A model generated the notes under the pieces. It saw only the letters and a program-made list of their open reading frames with translations, was not told the DNA's origin and did not search any database. Both the position numbers and the translations under genes were made by a program. DNA of 58,202 nucleotides, taken from assembly GCF_001439805.1 (NCBI RefSeq), contig NZ_JYLK01000023.1:1-58202 (forward strand), given 5' to 3'. This DNA is from Pseudomonas trivialis. Lineage in GTDB: Bacteria > Pseudomonadota > Gammaproteobacteria > Pseudomonadales > Pseudomonadaceae. The stretch's first letter is position 1. Every line of letters starts with the position of its first letter. Positions 1-7,090 of this stretch are shown piece after piece.

Positions 1-74
1 TGGTCGATCAGCTCTTGGGGAATGGATGGAAGGTCTCGCGGGGCCTCACGGCCCGGTTTCTTTTTGGTCGGCAT
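1..74 (-). CDS. IS256-type (Mutator) transposase, N-terminal fragment cut by window edge
   Basis: Reading leftwards from an ATG at 74, the frame gives a Lys-rich start (MPTKKKPGRE) and then SIPQELIDQ, running off the window after 24 codons. The IPxELID stretch resembles the N-terminus of IS256-family DDE transposases common in Pseudomonas. An AGAGGTG ribosome-binding site lies a few bases upstream on the minus strand. The downstream part is outside the window, so intactness cannot be judged. The call rests on a short stretch plus the putative inverted repeat at 100-127. Confidence 0.55.
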   Translation of the reverse strand, partial: MPTKKKPGREAPRDLPSIPQELID

Positions 75-99
75 ACATGCACCTCTATCAACATGTTAT

Positions 100-127
100 G
101 CCCGAACACAAAATTTATGACAGTCCC
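100..127 (-). repeat. Putative terminal inverted repeat of the IS256-type element
   Basis: On the minus strand this reads GGGACTGTCATAAATTTTGT followed by GTTCGGGC. It is an AT-rich end of the kind seen at IS256-family termini, about 30 bases upstream of the transposase start. The matching right end is outside the window, so the exact boundary and any target duplication cannot be seen. Confidence 0.35.
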
Positions 128-160
128 AGCCTGATGCCCATTTTTCTGTAGACCTGGTCC

Positions 161-256
161 AAATGTGGGAGGGGGCTTGCTCCCCATAGCGTTGGGTCAG
201 ATACAAATAAGTTGCATGACCCACCGCCATCGGGAGCAAGCCCCCTCCCACATTTG
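161..256. repeat. REP doublet (REPIN-like), head-facing pair
   Basis: Two inverted copies of the palindromic core GTGGGAGGGGGCTTGCTCCC flank a spacer of about 40 bases. Together they form a long imperfect hairpin (aaatgtggga ... tcccacattt). The same unit recurs near 10938, 22264, 26525 and 43600, always between genes. Within the gene-free stretch 75-494 this is the main recognisable element; the remainder (257-494) shows nothing I can name apart from the lipoprotein's ribosome-binding site. Confidence 0.85.
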
Positions 257-494
257 GATATCCATTTTTCTGATAGGTATCACACTGCTTTTGCTTTGCT
301 TTTGGGCCTTCAAAAGTGAGCCGCTGTAAGAGCGGAACCCTAAGCAGCCGTTACCGAAGCAATGGATATGTACACAACCAAACAAGCCCACCACCGCATA
401 GGCATCGGAAAATTCCCACGCGCGCATGCCCTTATGCCGTCTATATCGCACAGGGCCGTAATGCTAGCGTGCGTGACCTACCGGAGGTCACCGA

Positions 495-824
495 ATGAAC
501 ACTGCACTCAAAATCCTGTTGGCGGCATCAGCACTGAGCCTGTTCGGCTGCGGCACCGTCAATACAGTCATGCGCGAAGACCACGTCGCCGTGCAGGCGC
601 TCAAAAAACAGAAAACCTACTGCCAGTCCATCACCCGCGTCTACAGCGGGGTCGCGTATGACCTGTGTCAACTGCACGCTCCCCCCTCGACCACCACCGG
701 TGTGTGGGTGAATTTCGTGCCGCTGATCGTCATCGATGTGGTGGCCTCCGGCGTATTGGACACCCTCGTCCTGCCCTACACGGTCTATCGGCAAAGCACC
801 GACGGCAGCCTCGAGCTGCGCTAG
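495..824 (+). CDS. YceK/YidQ-like (DUF1375) lipoprotein
   Basis: A 109-residue protein with a short lipoprotein signal and lipobox LFGC (Cys19), so probably lipid-anchored to the envelope. The rest carries the YceK/YidQ-type pattern: a conserved CGT after the lipidated Cys, two more Cys (near residues 36 and 56) and a hydrophobic stretch near residues 77-95 that includes DVVASGVLDTLVLPYT. Family members are small lipoproteins of unknown role. The start is set by GGAGGT at 484-489. It stands alone between the IS/REP region and the LPS operon; a separate promoter lies downstream of it. Confidence 0.75.
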   Translation: MNTALKILLAASALSLFGCGTVNTVMREDHVAVQALKKQKTYCQSITRVYSGVAYDLCQLHAPPSTTTGVWVNFVPLIVIDVVASGVLDTLVLPYTVYRQSTDGSLELR

Positions 825-835
825 CGCCTTGCCGC

Positions 836-866
836 TTACAGTTTCCTGCCTCTTTTAAGCTATAAT
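836..866 (+). promoter_or_regulatory. Candidate sigma-70 promoter of the LPS operon
   Basis: A perfect TATAAT at 861-866 lies about 92 bases before the wapO start, with TTACAG at 836-841 as a possible -35 (19-base spacing, one or two longer than ideal). The -10 is strong; the -35 assignment is uncertain. Confidence 0.4.
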
Positions 867-957
867 CCCGCCCTTTAGCTGTTTCCTGCCCAGGCGGGAG
901 GCACACTTTTTTCAGGCGCGATGCGCCTGCATGCAGACTAAAAGAGGCTAGACCCCT

Positions 958-2715
958 GTGGCATTGACGATTCTTGGCCTGTCCGGCGCCCTTAGCCATG
1001 ATCCTTCCGCAGCCCTGTATATCGACGGCAAGCTGATTGCGGCCGCCGAAGAAGAGCGCTTCGTACGCGACAAACATGCAAAGAACCGCATGCCCTATGA
1101 ATCGGCGAAGTTCTGCCTGGAACAGGCCGGCATCAAGCCTTCGGACGTCGATGTCGTGGCTATTCCGTTCGCGCCGATCAGCCTGTTCGGCGAGGCGCGC
1201 TGGCACTATGCCAAGCGTTATTGGTATGCCCCGGACCGCGCCCTCGATGCAATTCTGATGGGCAACCGTCGCTACAAGCGTTATCGCAACAAGATCGTCT
1301 GGTGCCTGGAGCAACTGGGCTTCGATCCGAAGAAAATCAAGATCGAACCGGTTGAACACCACCTGGCCCACGCGTCCAGTGCCTATCACTGCTCGGGCTT
1401 CCAGGAAAAAACCGCGATCCTGGGCATCGACGGCAAGGGCGAGTACGCCACCACGTTCTTCGGCTATGGCGAGAACGGCAAGATCCACAAGATCAAGGAA
1501 TTCTACGACCCGGACTCCCTCGGTGGCCTGTACGGCGCGATCACCGAGTTCCTTGGTTTCGAGATGCTCGACGGTGAGTTCAAGGTCATGGGCATGGCGC
1601 CGTATGGCGATGCCAGCAAGTACGATTTTTCGCGCCTGGCCTCCTTTGAAAACGGTGAGCTGGTGATCAACACCGACTACGCCAACGTCATCGGCCTGCG
1701 CCGCTACAAAGAGAAGGGCAAAGGCTTCTACTTCTCGCCAAAACTGATCGAGTGGCTGGGGCCAAAGCGCGAAGGCGATATTGCCGACGAGCCGTACATC
1801 CACTACGCGGCCAGCATGCAGGCGTTGTTCGAGAAGCTGGCCTTGCAGATGATCGACCATTACCTGGGCGACATCCTCAAGGACACCGGCAAGCTGGCCT
1901 TCGCTGGCGGTTGCGCGCTGAACGTCAAGCTGAACCAGAAGATCATCGCCCGTGACGACGTGAAAGAGCTGTTCGTGCAGCCGGCCTCCGGTGATGCCGG
2001 CACTGCCGTTGGCGCTGCTGCTTACGTGTCCCACGCCCGTGGCGTGCCGGTGGAGAAGATGGAGCACGTCTACCTCGGCCCTTCCTACAGCAACGAAGAC
2101 GTGATCGCCGCCTGCGCGAAACACGAGAGCAAGCCGGTGTGGCGCAAGATCGAAAACATGCCCAGGCGCATCGCCAAAATCATGGTCGACGGCAACCCGG
2201 TGGCCTGGTTTCAGGGCCGCATGGAGTTTGGCCCGCGTGCGTTGGGCGGTCGTTCGATCATCGGTTGCCCAAGCGCGACCGGCGTGGCCGACCGCATCAA
2301 CCACCAGATCAAGTTCCGCGAGCGCTGGAGGCCTTTCTGCCCGTCGATGCTCGACACCGTGGCCCCGCAGATGATCAAGGTCGATCACCCGGCGCCGTTC
2401 ATGACCTTCACCTTTGAAGTGTCGGAAGAATGGAAAACCCGTGTGCCGGAAGTGGTGCACGAAGACGGCACCTCCCGCGCCCAGGTGCTCAAGCGCGAGT
2501 ACAACCCGCGCTACTACGACATGATGAAAGAACTCGAAGTGCTGACCGGCAACGGCGTGTCGCTGAACACCTCGCTCAACCGCCGTGGCGAAGCGATGAT
2601 CTGCTCGCCCAAGGACGCGCTGGACATGTTCTTCGGCTCCGACCTGCAGTACCTGATCATGGAGGACATCCTCGTGGTCAAGGACGGTGTGGACCCTTAT
2701 GACGCCGTGGTCTAA
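958..2715 (+). CDS. wapO: LPS core carbamoyltransferase (NodU/CmcH/TobZ family)
   Basis: A 585-residue O-carbamoyltransferase that would transfer carbamoyl from carbamoyl phosphate to a sugar hydroxyl. In P. aeruginosa the orthologue at this locus decorates core heptose. Seen: N-terminal Kae1-like domain with HD (14-15) and EEERF (31-35), metal-site motif EHHLAH (133-138), and the C-terminal signature GPRALGGRS (425-433). Length is normal for the family. The start is GTG at 958 with GAGG upstream. The stop at 2713-2715 is immediately followed by the mig-14 ATG, so the two are coupled. It is the first gene of a five-gene LPS operon. Substrate assignment rests on synteny. Confidence 0.85.
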   Translation: MALTILGLSGALSHDPSAALYIDGKLIAAAEEERFVRDKHAKNRMPYESAKFCLEQAGIKPSDVDVVAIPFAPISLFGEARWHYAKRYWYAPDRALDAILMGNRRYKRYRNKIVWCLEQLGFDPKKIKIEPVEHHLAHASSAYHCSGFQEKTAILGIDGKGEYATTFFGYGENGKIHKIKEFYDPDSLGGLYGAITEFLGFEMLDGEFKVMGMAPYGDASKYDFSRLASFENGELVINTDYANVIGLRRYKEKGKGFYFSPKLIEWLGPKREGDIADEPYIHYAASMQALFEKLALQMIDHYLGDILKDTGKLAFAGGCALNVKLNQKIIARDDVKELFVQPASGDAGTAVGAAAYVSHARGVPVEKMEHVYLGPSYSNEDVIAACAKHESKPVWRKIENMPRRIAKIMVDGNPVAWFQGRMEFGPRALGGRSIIGCPSATGVADRINHQIKFRERWRPFCPSMLDTVAPQMIKVDHPAPFMTFTFEVSEEWKTRVPEVVHEDGTSRAQVLKREYNPRYYDMMKELEVLTGNGVSLNTSLNRRGEAMICSPKDALDMFFGSDLQYLIMEDILVVKDGVDPYDAVV

Positions 2716-3612
2716 ATGCTGAACCGCTTCCAGGGTTGGCGTGAGCGAGGCTGGGTGCCGGTCGAGGCCGAGGATTACGCTCAAGCCTGGCAGCGATTTG
2801 GTGGCAGCGTGGCGACCCATCCTCGGGTCGTCGAGCGTTTGGCCGGCCTGGCGCAGATTCCGGTGCGTTACCTGGGCTGGGAGCAGGACGGCGAACTCAA
2901 GGGCGCAATTGCCACCTGGGGGCGCGACCTGGCGCTGTCCAAGGACGTGCTCAAACGCTACGGGAAAAAAGGCCTGTTTGACCTCGGTAATGCCGAGATC
3001 ATCCTGCCGATTGCCGCCGATGCGCAGTTGCCGGTGCGCCATCGCGGGCGCTACCTGTCGGCCTTGAACGAAGGGCGCGTCAGCACCCTCAAGCCCCAGG
3101 CCGAGCAACTGGCCATGGCGCGCACTCCCGAAGACCTGTCAAAGAAGTTTCGCTACAACCAGCGCCGCGAATTGCGCCTGCTGGAAGAGGCGGGCGGCGT
3201 GGTGCGGGCGGTGAGTGAGTTCTCCAGTGCGGAGCTGGCGGCCATTTATTGCGACCTGTTCCAGCGCCGCTGGGGCTTTGCCGCCACCGGCGCCGAGCGC
3301 CTGGCCGAAGTGCTGGCCTTGCTCCAGGCGTTTCTGGTGGGTTCGGTGCTGTTTCTCAACGATGCGCCGATAGCGGTGCAGTTGGTGTATCGCGTCGAGG
3401 CGCCCGAATGGGTCAGCATCGAATACGTCAACGGCGGCGTCGATCCCGAAACCCGTGCGTTCAGCCCCGGCAGCGTGCTGAGTTTTCTCAACACCCAAAG
3501 TGCCTGGGAGCAGGCTCGCACGCTCAACAAACCGCTGCGTTTCTCTTTTGGGCGCGCCGACCGCGAATATAAAGAGCGCTGGTGCAACCCGGTGCCGGTG
3601 TTCAGCCTATGA
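2716..3612 (+). CDS. mig-14: Mig-14 family protein (antimicrobial peptide tolerance)
   Basis: A 298-residue protein of the Mig-14 family, an inner-membrane-associated group with a GNAT/FemX-like fold linked in Salmonella and P. aeruginosa to resistance to antimicrobial peptides. Seen: the basic RYNQRRELRLLEEAGG stretch around residues 137-152 and the C-terminal FGRADREYKERWCNPVPVF typical of the family. No signal peptide is apparent. The ATG directly abuts the wapO stop, and its own stop overlaps the next start (ATGA 3609-3612). The PAO1 glycosyltransferase wapH, which I recall between these two genes, is not present here. Confidence 0.85.
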   Translation: MLNRFQGWRERGWVPVEAEDYAQAWQRFGGSVATHPRVVERLAGLAQIPVRYLGWEQDGELKGAIATWGRDLALSKDVLKRYGKKGLFDLGNAEIILPIAADAQLPVRHRGRYLSALNEGRVSTLKPQAEQLAMARTPEDLSKKFRYNQRRELRLLEEAGGVVRAVSEFSSAELAAIYCDLFQRRWGFAATGAERLAEVLALLQAFLVGSVLFLNDAPIAVQLVYRVEAPEWVSIEYVNGGVDPETRAFSPGSVLSFLNTQSAWEQARTLNKPLRFSFGRADREYKERWCNPVPVFSL

Positions 3613-5009
3613 GCCGCAAACAGCAACTGCTCAAGCGTCATCGCCGCAACAAACGCATCGCCTTGCTGGCGGGCTTGTTGCTGTTGATCGCGGTGGGAGT
3701 GCTGGTGGCGTGGTGGCTGCCGCTGATCCTCGCAGTGCTGCTGTGGGTGGCCCACGAAGCCTGGTTTGCCGACCATCTGTTCTACTCGCCCAAGGATGAC
3801 TACCAGTACCGCTTTGCGCCACACAGCCGTCACGGCCACCTGCGCCTGGAGGCCGGGTGTCTGCTGTCAGACACACCGCTGACGCTGGCGGGTGATGAAA
3901 CCCTGATCGTCCAGGTGCAGCTTGAAAGCAGCTGGCTCGGACGTTTTCTCGATCCTGCGGTAGATGTGTCGGGCGATCGCCAGGCCTTCGAGCGCGGCGT
4001 GGCCGGCACGCGTTACCTCAACCTCACCGGTACAGCGGCGGCCCTGGCTGCGGGTGAGGTTCGCGTGCGTGGGCGATTCTGCCGCCTTGTCGGCCAGCCG
4101 ACGCTTTGGGTGTTCCGCCAGCCGGACCCGGCGCGCCAACGCGTGATGGTGATCGCGCCCCATGCCGACGATGCCGAGCTGGCTGCGTTCGGCCTGTATG
4201 CCCAGGCGGATGAAAGCTGGATCGTCACCCTCACCGCCGGTGAAATCGAAGCCGAACATTATCAACAGATGGGCCTGCCGCAGGCCGATGCCGCGCGTTT
4301 GAAGGGACGTCTGCGCGCCTGGGACAGCATTGCCGTGCCGCGCTGGGCCGGAGTGCCCGAGGCGCAGTGCGTGCAACTGGGCTACTTCTGCCTGCAACTG
4401 CCGGCCATGCAGGCCGCGCCGGATCAGCCCCAGGCTTCGCGCGAGGCGCAATGCGCCGATACGCGGCTGTTTCGCCAGTTCAATGGCGTTGCGTTGCCCA
4501 GCGATGTGGACGGCTTGCCGACCTGGCACAACCTGATCGCCGACCTGCGCGCGCTGCTGCTCAAGGCGCGCCCTGAGGTGATCGTGTTGCCGACGCCAGT
4601 GCTCGATCCGCACCCGGATCACATCTGCGCCCATAACGCCGTCATCGATGCCTTGCAGGGCCTTGAGTGGCAGCCGAGCACAGTGCTGGGCTACGCCAAC
4701 CATTTGCACGATAACGACCGCTGGCCCATGGGCGATTCGGGCGCCGGTGTGGCGTTGCCACCGCATTTCGATACCGACCGGGTGCTGCAGCCATATAGCC
4801 GGGTGCTCAGCCACAGTCAGCAGCAGGACAAGGCCATGGCGCTGGGCATGATGCACGACCTGCAACCGCGCGCGCCGTTCAAGCGCCGTGTCCGTCGCCT
4901 GTTGCAACAACTGCTGGCCGGTCGTGGTCCATCGCCCTACGGCGAGAACGAGTTTTTCCGCAAGGCCGTGCGCCGTCACGAACTGCTTTGGGTGCTGAAG
5001 CAGGACTGA
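3609..5009 (+). CDS. dnpA: PIG-L family de-N-acetylase DnpA
   Basis: A 466-residue protein with an N-terminal hydrophobic helix pair (about residues 18-45) and a PIG-L/LmbE zinc deacetylase domain. The metal motif is PHADD (His185, Asp187, Asp188) and the second motif is HPDH (335-338). Family members remove N-acetyl groups from GlcNAc-type sugars. P. aeruginosa DnpA affects fluoroquinolone tolerance (persisters). I chose ATG 3609 because it forms an ATGA overlap with mig-14; an in-frame codon at 3582 would extend into mig-14. Its position among LPS core genes suggests a core or surface sugar substrate, which is inference. Confidence 0.85.
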   Translation: MSRKQQLLKRHRRNKRIALLAGLLLLIAVGVLVAWWLPLILAVLLWVAHEAWFADHLFYSPKDDYQYRFAPHSRHGHLRLEAGCLLSDTPLTLAGDETLIVQVQLESSWLGRFLDPAVDVSGDRQAFERGVAGTRYLNLTGTAAALAAGEVRVRGRFCRLVGQPTLWVFRQPDPARQRVMVIAPHADDAELAAFGLYAQADESWIVTLTAGEIEAEHYQQMGLPQADAARLKGRLRAWDSIAVPRWAGVPEAQCVQLGYFCLQLPAMQAAPDQPQASREAQCADTRLFRQFNGVALPSDVDGLPTWHNLIADLRALLLKARPEVIVLPTPVLDPHPDHICAHNAVIDALQGLEWQPSTVLGYANHLHDNDRWPMGDSGAGVALPPHFDTDRVLQPYSRVLSHSQQQDKAMALGMMHDLQPRAPFKRRVRRLLQQLLAGRGPSPYGENEFFRKAVRRHELLWVLKQD

Positions 5010-5063
5010 AATTGACTTTATCGTCGGGCGGCTTGCAGCGGCCCGATTGCCCCATGGAGTGTT

Positions 5064-6212
5064 ATGAAGCCTCGTTTCAAGGTTTTGCAATTACAGCCGG
5101 ACTACAACGTCAAGCTCAACGATTTTGCCGACCTCGGTGAGCAGATCGTCAAGTCGTTGCCGCCTGAGCGTTTCGAGGTCACCTCGGCATTTCTGAGCGG
5201 GCACCCGCGGCCGGGCCAGCCGTTGAGCGTGGCCGATCATTCCAAGTATTTCCAATTTCCCGAGAAAGCCCTGAAGGGCATTCGCCTGGGCGCCATGTGG
5301 GCAATCTACAAGTATTGCCGTGAGCAGCAGTTCGACGTGGTCATCTGTAACCGCTTCAAGTCGGTGAACATGATGCTGTCGCTCAATCGCTGGCTGAAGA
5401 TCCCGTTGTGCATCGGCATTTCCCATGGTTTTGGCGAGTATGAGCGCGCTTATCGCCGGCGCCAGACGCGCCGGTTGGTGAGCCCGGCCTGGCGGTTTGT
5501 CGGCGTGTCGGCGGCCGTGCGTGATTACCTGGTGGGTCTGGGCTGCGGTTTTACCCGCGAGAACACCACCTTTGTCACCAATGCCATCGACATTCCCCAG
5601 GCCGAGGCCCTGCAGTTGCCGCGCGAGCAGGCGCGCCAGGCGCTTGGGCTGGCGCCAGACGCCCGGATCATCGGTGCGTTGGGGCGACTGGTGCCGATCA
5701 AGGGCCACACGCACCTGTTGCAGGCGTTCGCACGGCTCAAGGACAAATACCCCAACGCGCAGCTTGGCATCATTGGCTCCGGCCGCGCGGAGGCTGACCT
5801 GCGCGCCGACATCGAGCGCCTTGGGCTCACCGGCCGCGCGCACCTGCTGGGCTTTCGCGAGGATGGCCTCCAGTACGTGCGCGCCTTCGATATCTGGACC
5901 ATGCCGTCGCTGCAGGAAGGCCTCGGCCTGGCGCTGCTCGAAGGCATGAGCGGGCACCTGCCGGTGATCGCCTCCAACGTCCCGGCCATGCTGCCGCTGG
6001 TGGAAGGGGCGGGCGGCCTGTTCCACGAGCCGGGCAATGTCGAGCAACTCAGCGCGGCCCTGGACACGTACCTGGCGATGAGTGACGAGCAGCTGCGCGC
6101 CAAGGGCGAGCAGGTGTTTCGCTATCTCGAAGAGCATCACGCCCTGGCGGAATTCCAGCAGAAGTACCTGGACCTTATCGACACCGGTTTGAAACAAGTA
6201 GGTAGAGCATGA
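5064..6212 (+). CDS. ssg: GT4 glycosyltransferase, LPS core (Ssg-like)
   Basis: A 382-residue GT-B retaining glycosyltransferase. The C-terminal half holds the family-4 nucleotide-sugar signature: GALGRLVPIKGH (around 205-216), then PSLQEGLGLALLEGMS with the paired glutamates (around 287-302). It sits where P. aeruginosa has PA5001 (ssg), whose loss alters LPS, motility and phage sensitivity. It begins 54 bases after dnpA and overlaps the next gene by ATGA (6209-6212). The exact donor and acceptor sugars cannot be read from sequence. Confidence 0.75.
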   Translation: MKPRFKVLQLQPDYNVKLNDFADLGEQIVKSLPPERFEVTSAFLSGHPRPGQPLSVADHSKYFQFPEKALKGIRLGAMWAIYKYCREQQFDVVICNRFKSVNMMLSLNRWLKIPLCIGISHGFGEYERAYRRRQTRRLVSPAWRFVGVSAAVRDYLVGLGCGFTRENTTFVTNAIDIPQAEALQLPREQARQALGLAPDARIIGALGRLVPIKGHTHLLQAFARLKDKYPNAQLGIIGSGRAEADLRADIERLGLTGRAHLLGFREDGLQYVRAFDIWTMPSLQEGLGLALLEGMSGHLPVIASNVPAMLPLVEGAGGLFHEPGNVEQLSAALDTYLAMSDEQLRAKGEQVFRYLEEHHALAEFQQKYLDLIDTGLKQVGRA

Positions 6213-7090
6213 CAACGCAACAACCCCTGGTCTCGGTCATTATCGCGTCCTACAACCATGGCCGGTACATCGAGCAGAGCATCCTCAGCGTGCTCGGTCA
6301 GACGTACCCGAATATCGAACTGCTGGTGGTGGACGATGGTTCCAGGGATGACAGCGTCGAGCGCATCCGGCGTCTGCAGGCCGAGCATGGCTTTGACTTC
6401 CAGGAGCAGCAGAACCAGGGCCTCACCGCCACCCTCAACGGCGCGATTGCGCGGGCCAAGGGTAGCCTGATCGCACCGTTCGGCTCCGACGACATCATGC
6501 TGGCTGACCGAATCGCCACCCAGGTGGCGTATATGCAAGACAAACCGAAGGTGGGCATCTGCGCCGGCAATATCGAGCTGATCGATGGCGACGGCAACCT
6601 GCACCCGGAGAAAAAACAGCGTCGCGACGTACCGTTTCGCAGCCTGGATTTCGATGACATGTTCATGGATCGCAAGCCGTTCCCGCCGGCGCCGACCATG
6701 CTGATTCGCCGGCATGTGCTGGAGGAGGTCGGTGGCTTCGACCCGCTGATCCCCCTGGAAGACTTGCTGATCCAGCTGAAGGTCACCGCAGCGGGCTACA
6801 CCATCGACGCCCTTGGCGTGGTGATGGCGCAGTATCGCCAGCATGCGAGCAACACCTACAAGAACCATCGCTACATGATTGACAACATTCTCAAGACCTA
6901 CGCCCACTTCAGCCATCACCCGGCCTATGACGCGGTGCGCTACAACTTCCTGAACTCGATGTTCCTCAAGACCGCCGACCGCGACCGACCGCTGGCACGG
7001 GAGATTCTCAAGCAGATCCCGCTCAAGTTCTGGGGCCGCAAGACCTTGCGTGGCCTGGTGCGGCTCTACCTGACGCCGCTGCGCGCCTAG
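6209..7090 (+). CDS. wapR: GT2 glycosyltransferase, probable core rhamnosyltransferase WapR
   Basis: A 293-residue family-2 inverting glycosyltransferase with a GT-A fold. Seen: VSVIIASYNHGRYIEQS at the N-terminus, VVDDGSRDDS (around 39-48), and a DxD-like GSDD near residue 92. In P. aeruginosa the gene here (PA5000) adds the alpha-1,3-rhamnose that accepts O antigen. It is coupled to the upstream gene through ATGA. Its stop shares the palindrome CTAG (7087-7090) with the convergent ligase gene. The rhamnose specificity is inferred from synteny. Confidence 0.7.
   Translation: MTTQQPLVSVIIASYNHGRYIEQSILSVLGQTYPNIELLVVDDGSRDDSVERIRRLQAEHGFDFQEQQNQGLTATLNGAIARAKGSLIAPFGSDDIMLADRIATQVAYMQDKPKVGICAGNIELIDGDGNLHPEKKQRRDVPFRSLDFDDMFMDRKPFPPAPTMLIRRHVLEEVGGFDPLIPLEDLLIQLKVTAAGYTIDALGVVMAQYRQHASNTYKNHRYMIDNILKTYAHFSHHPAYDAVRYNFLNSMFLKTADRDRPLAREILKQIPLKFWGRKTLRGLVRLYLTPLRA

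Noticed and set aside
161..256. CRISPR-like repeats
   Set aside because: The repeated units are inverted pairs scattered over 43 kb, not direct repeats with regular unique spacers, and no cas gene is present.
730..3108. Very long minus-strand open frame (792 codons) opposite wapO
   Set aside because: It lies antisense to wapO and mig-14, has low-complexity His/Arg/Val-rich content typical of GC-rich shadow frames, and no family features. Similar long shadows opposite parC, thiC, hflX-hflC and purA were rejected for the same reason.
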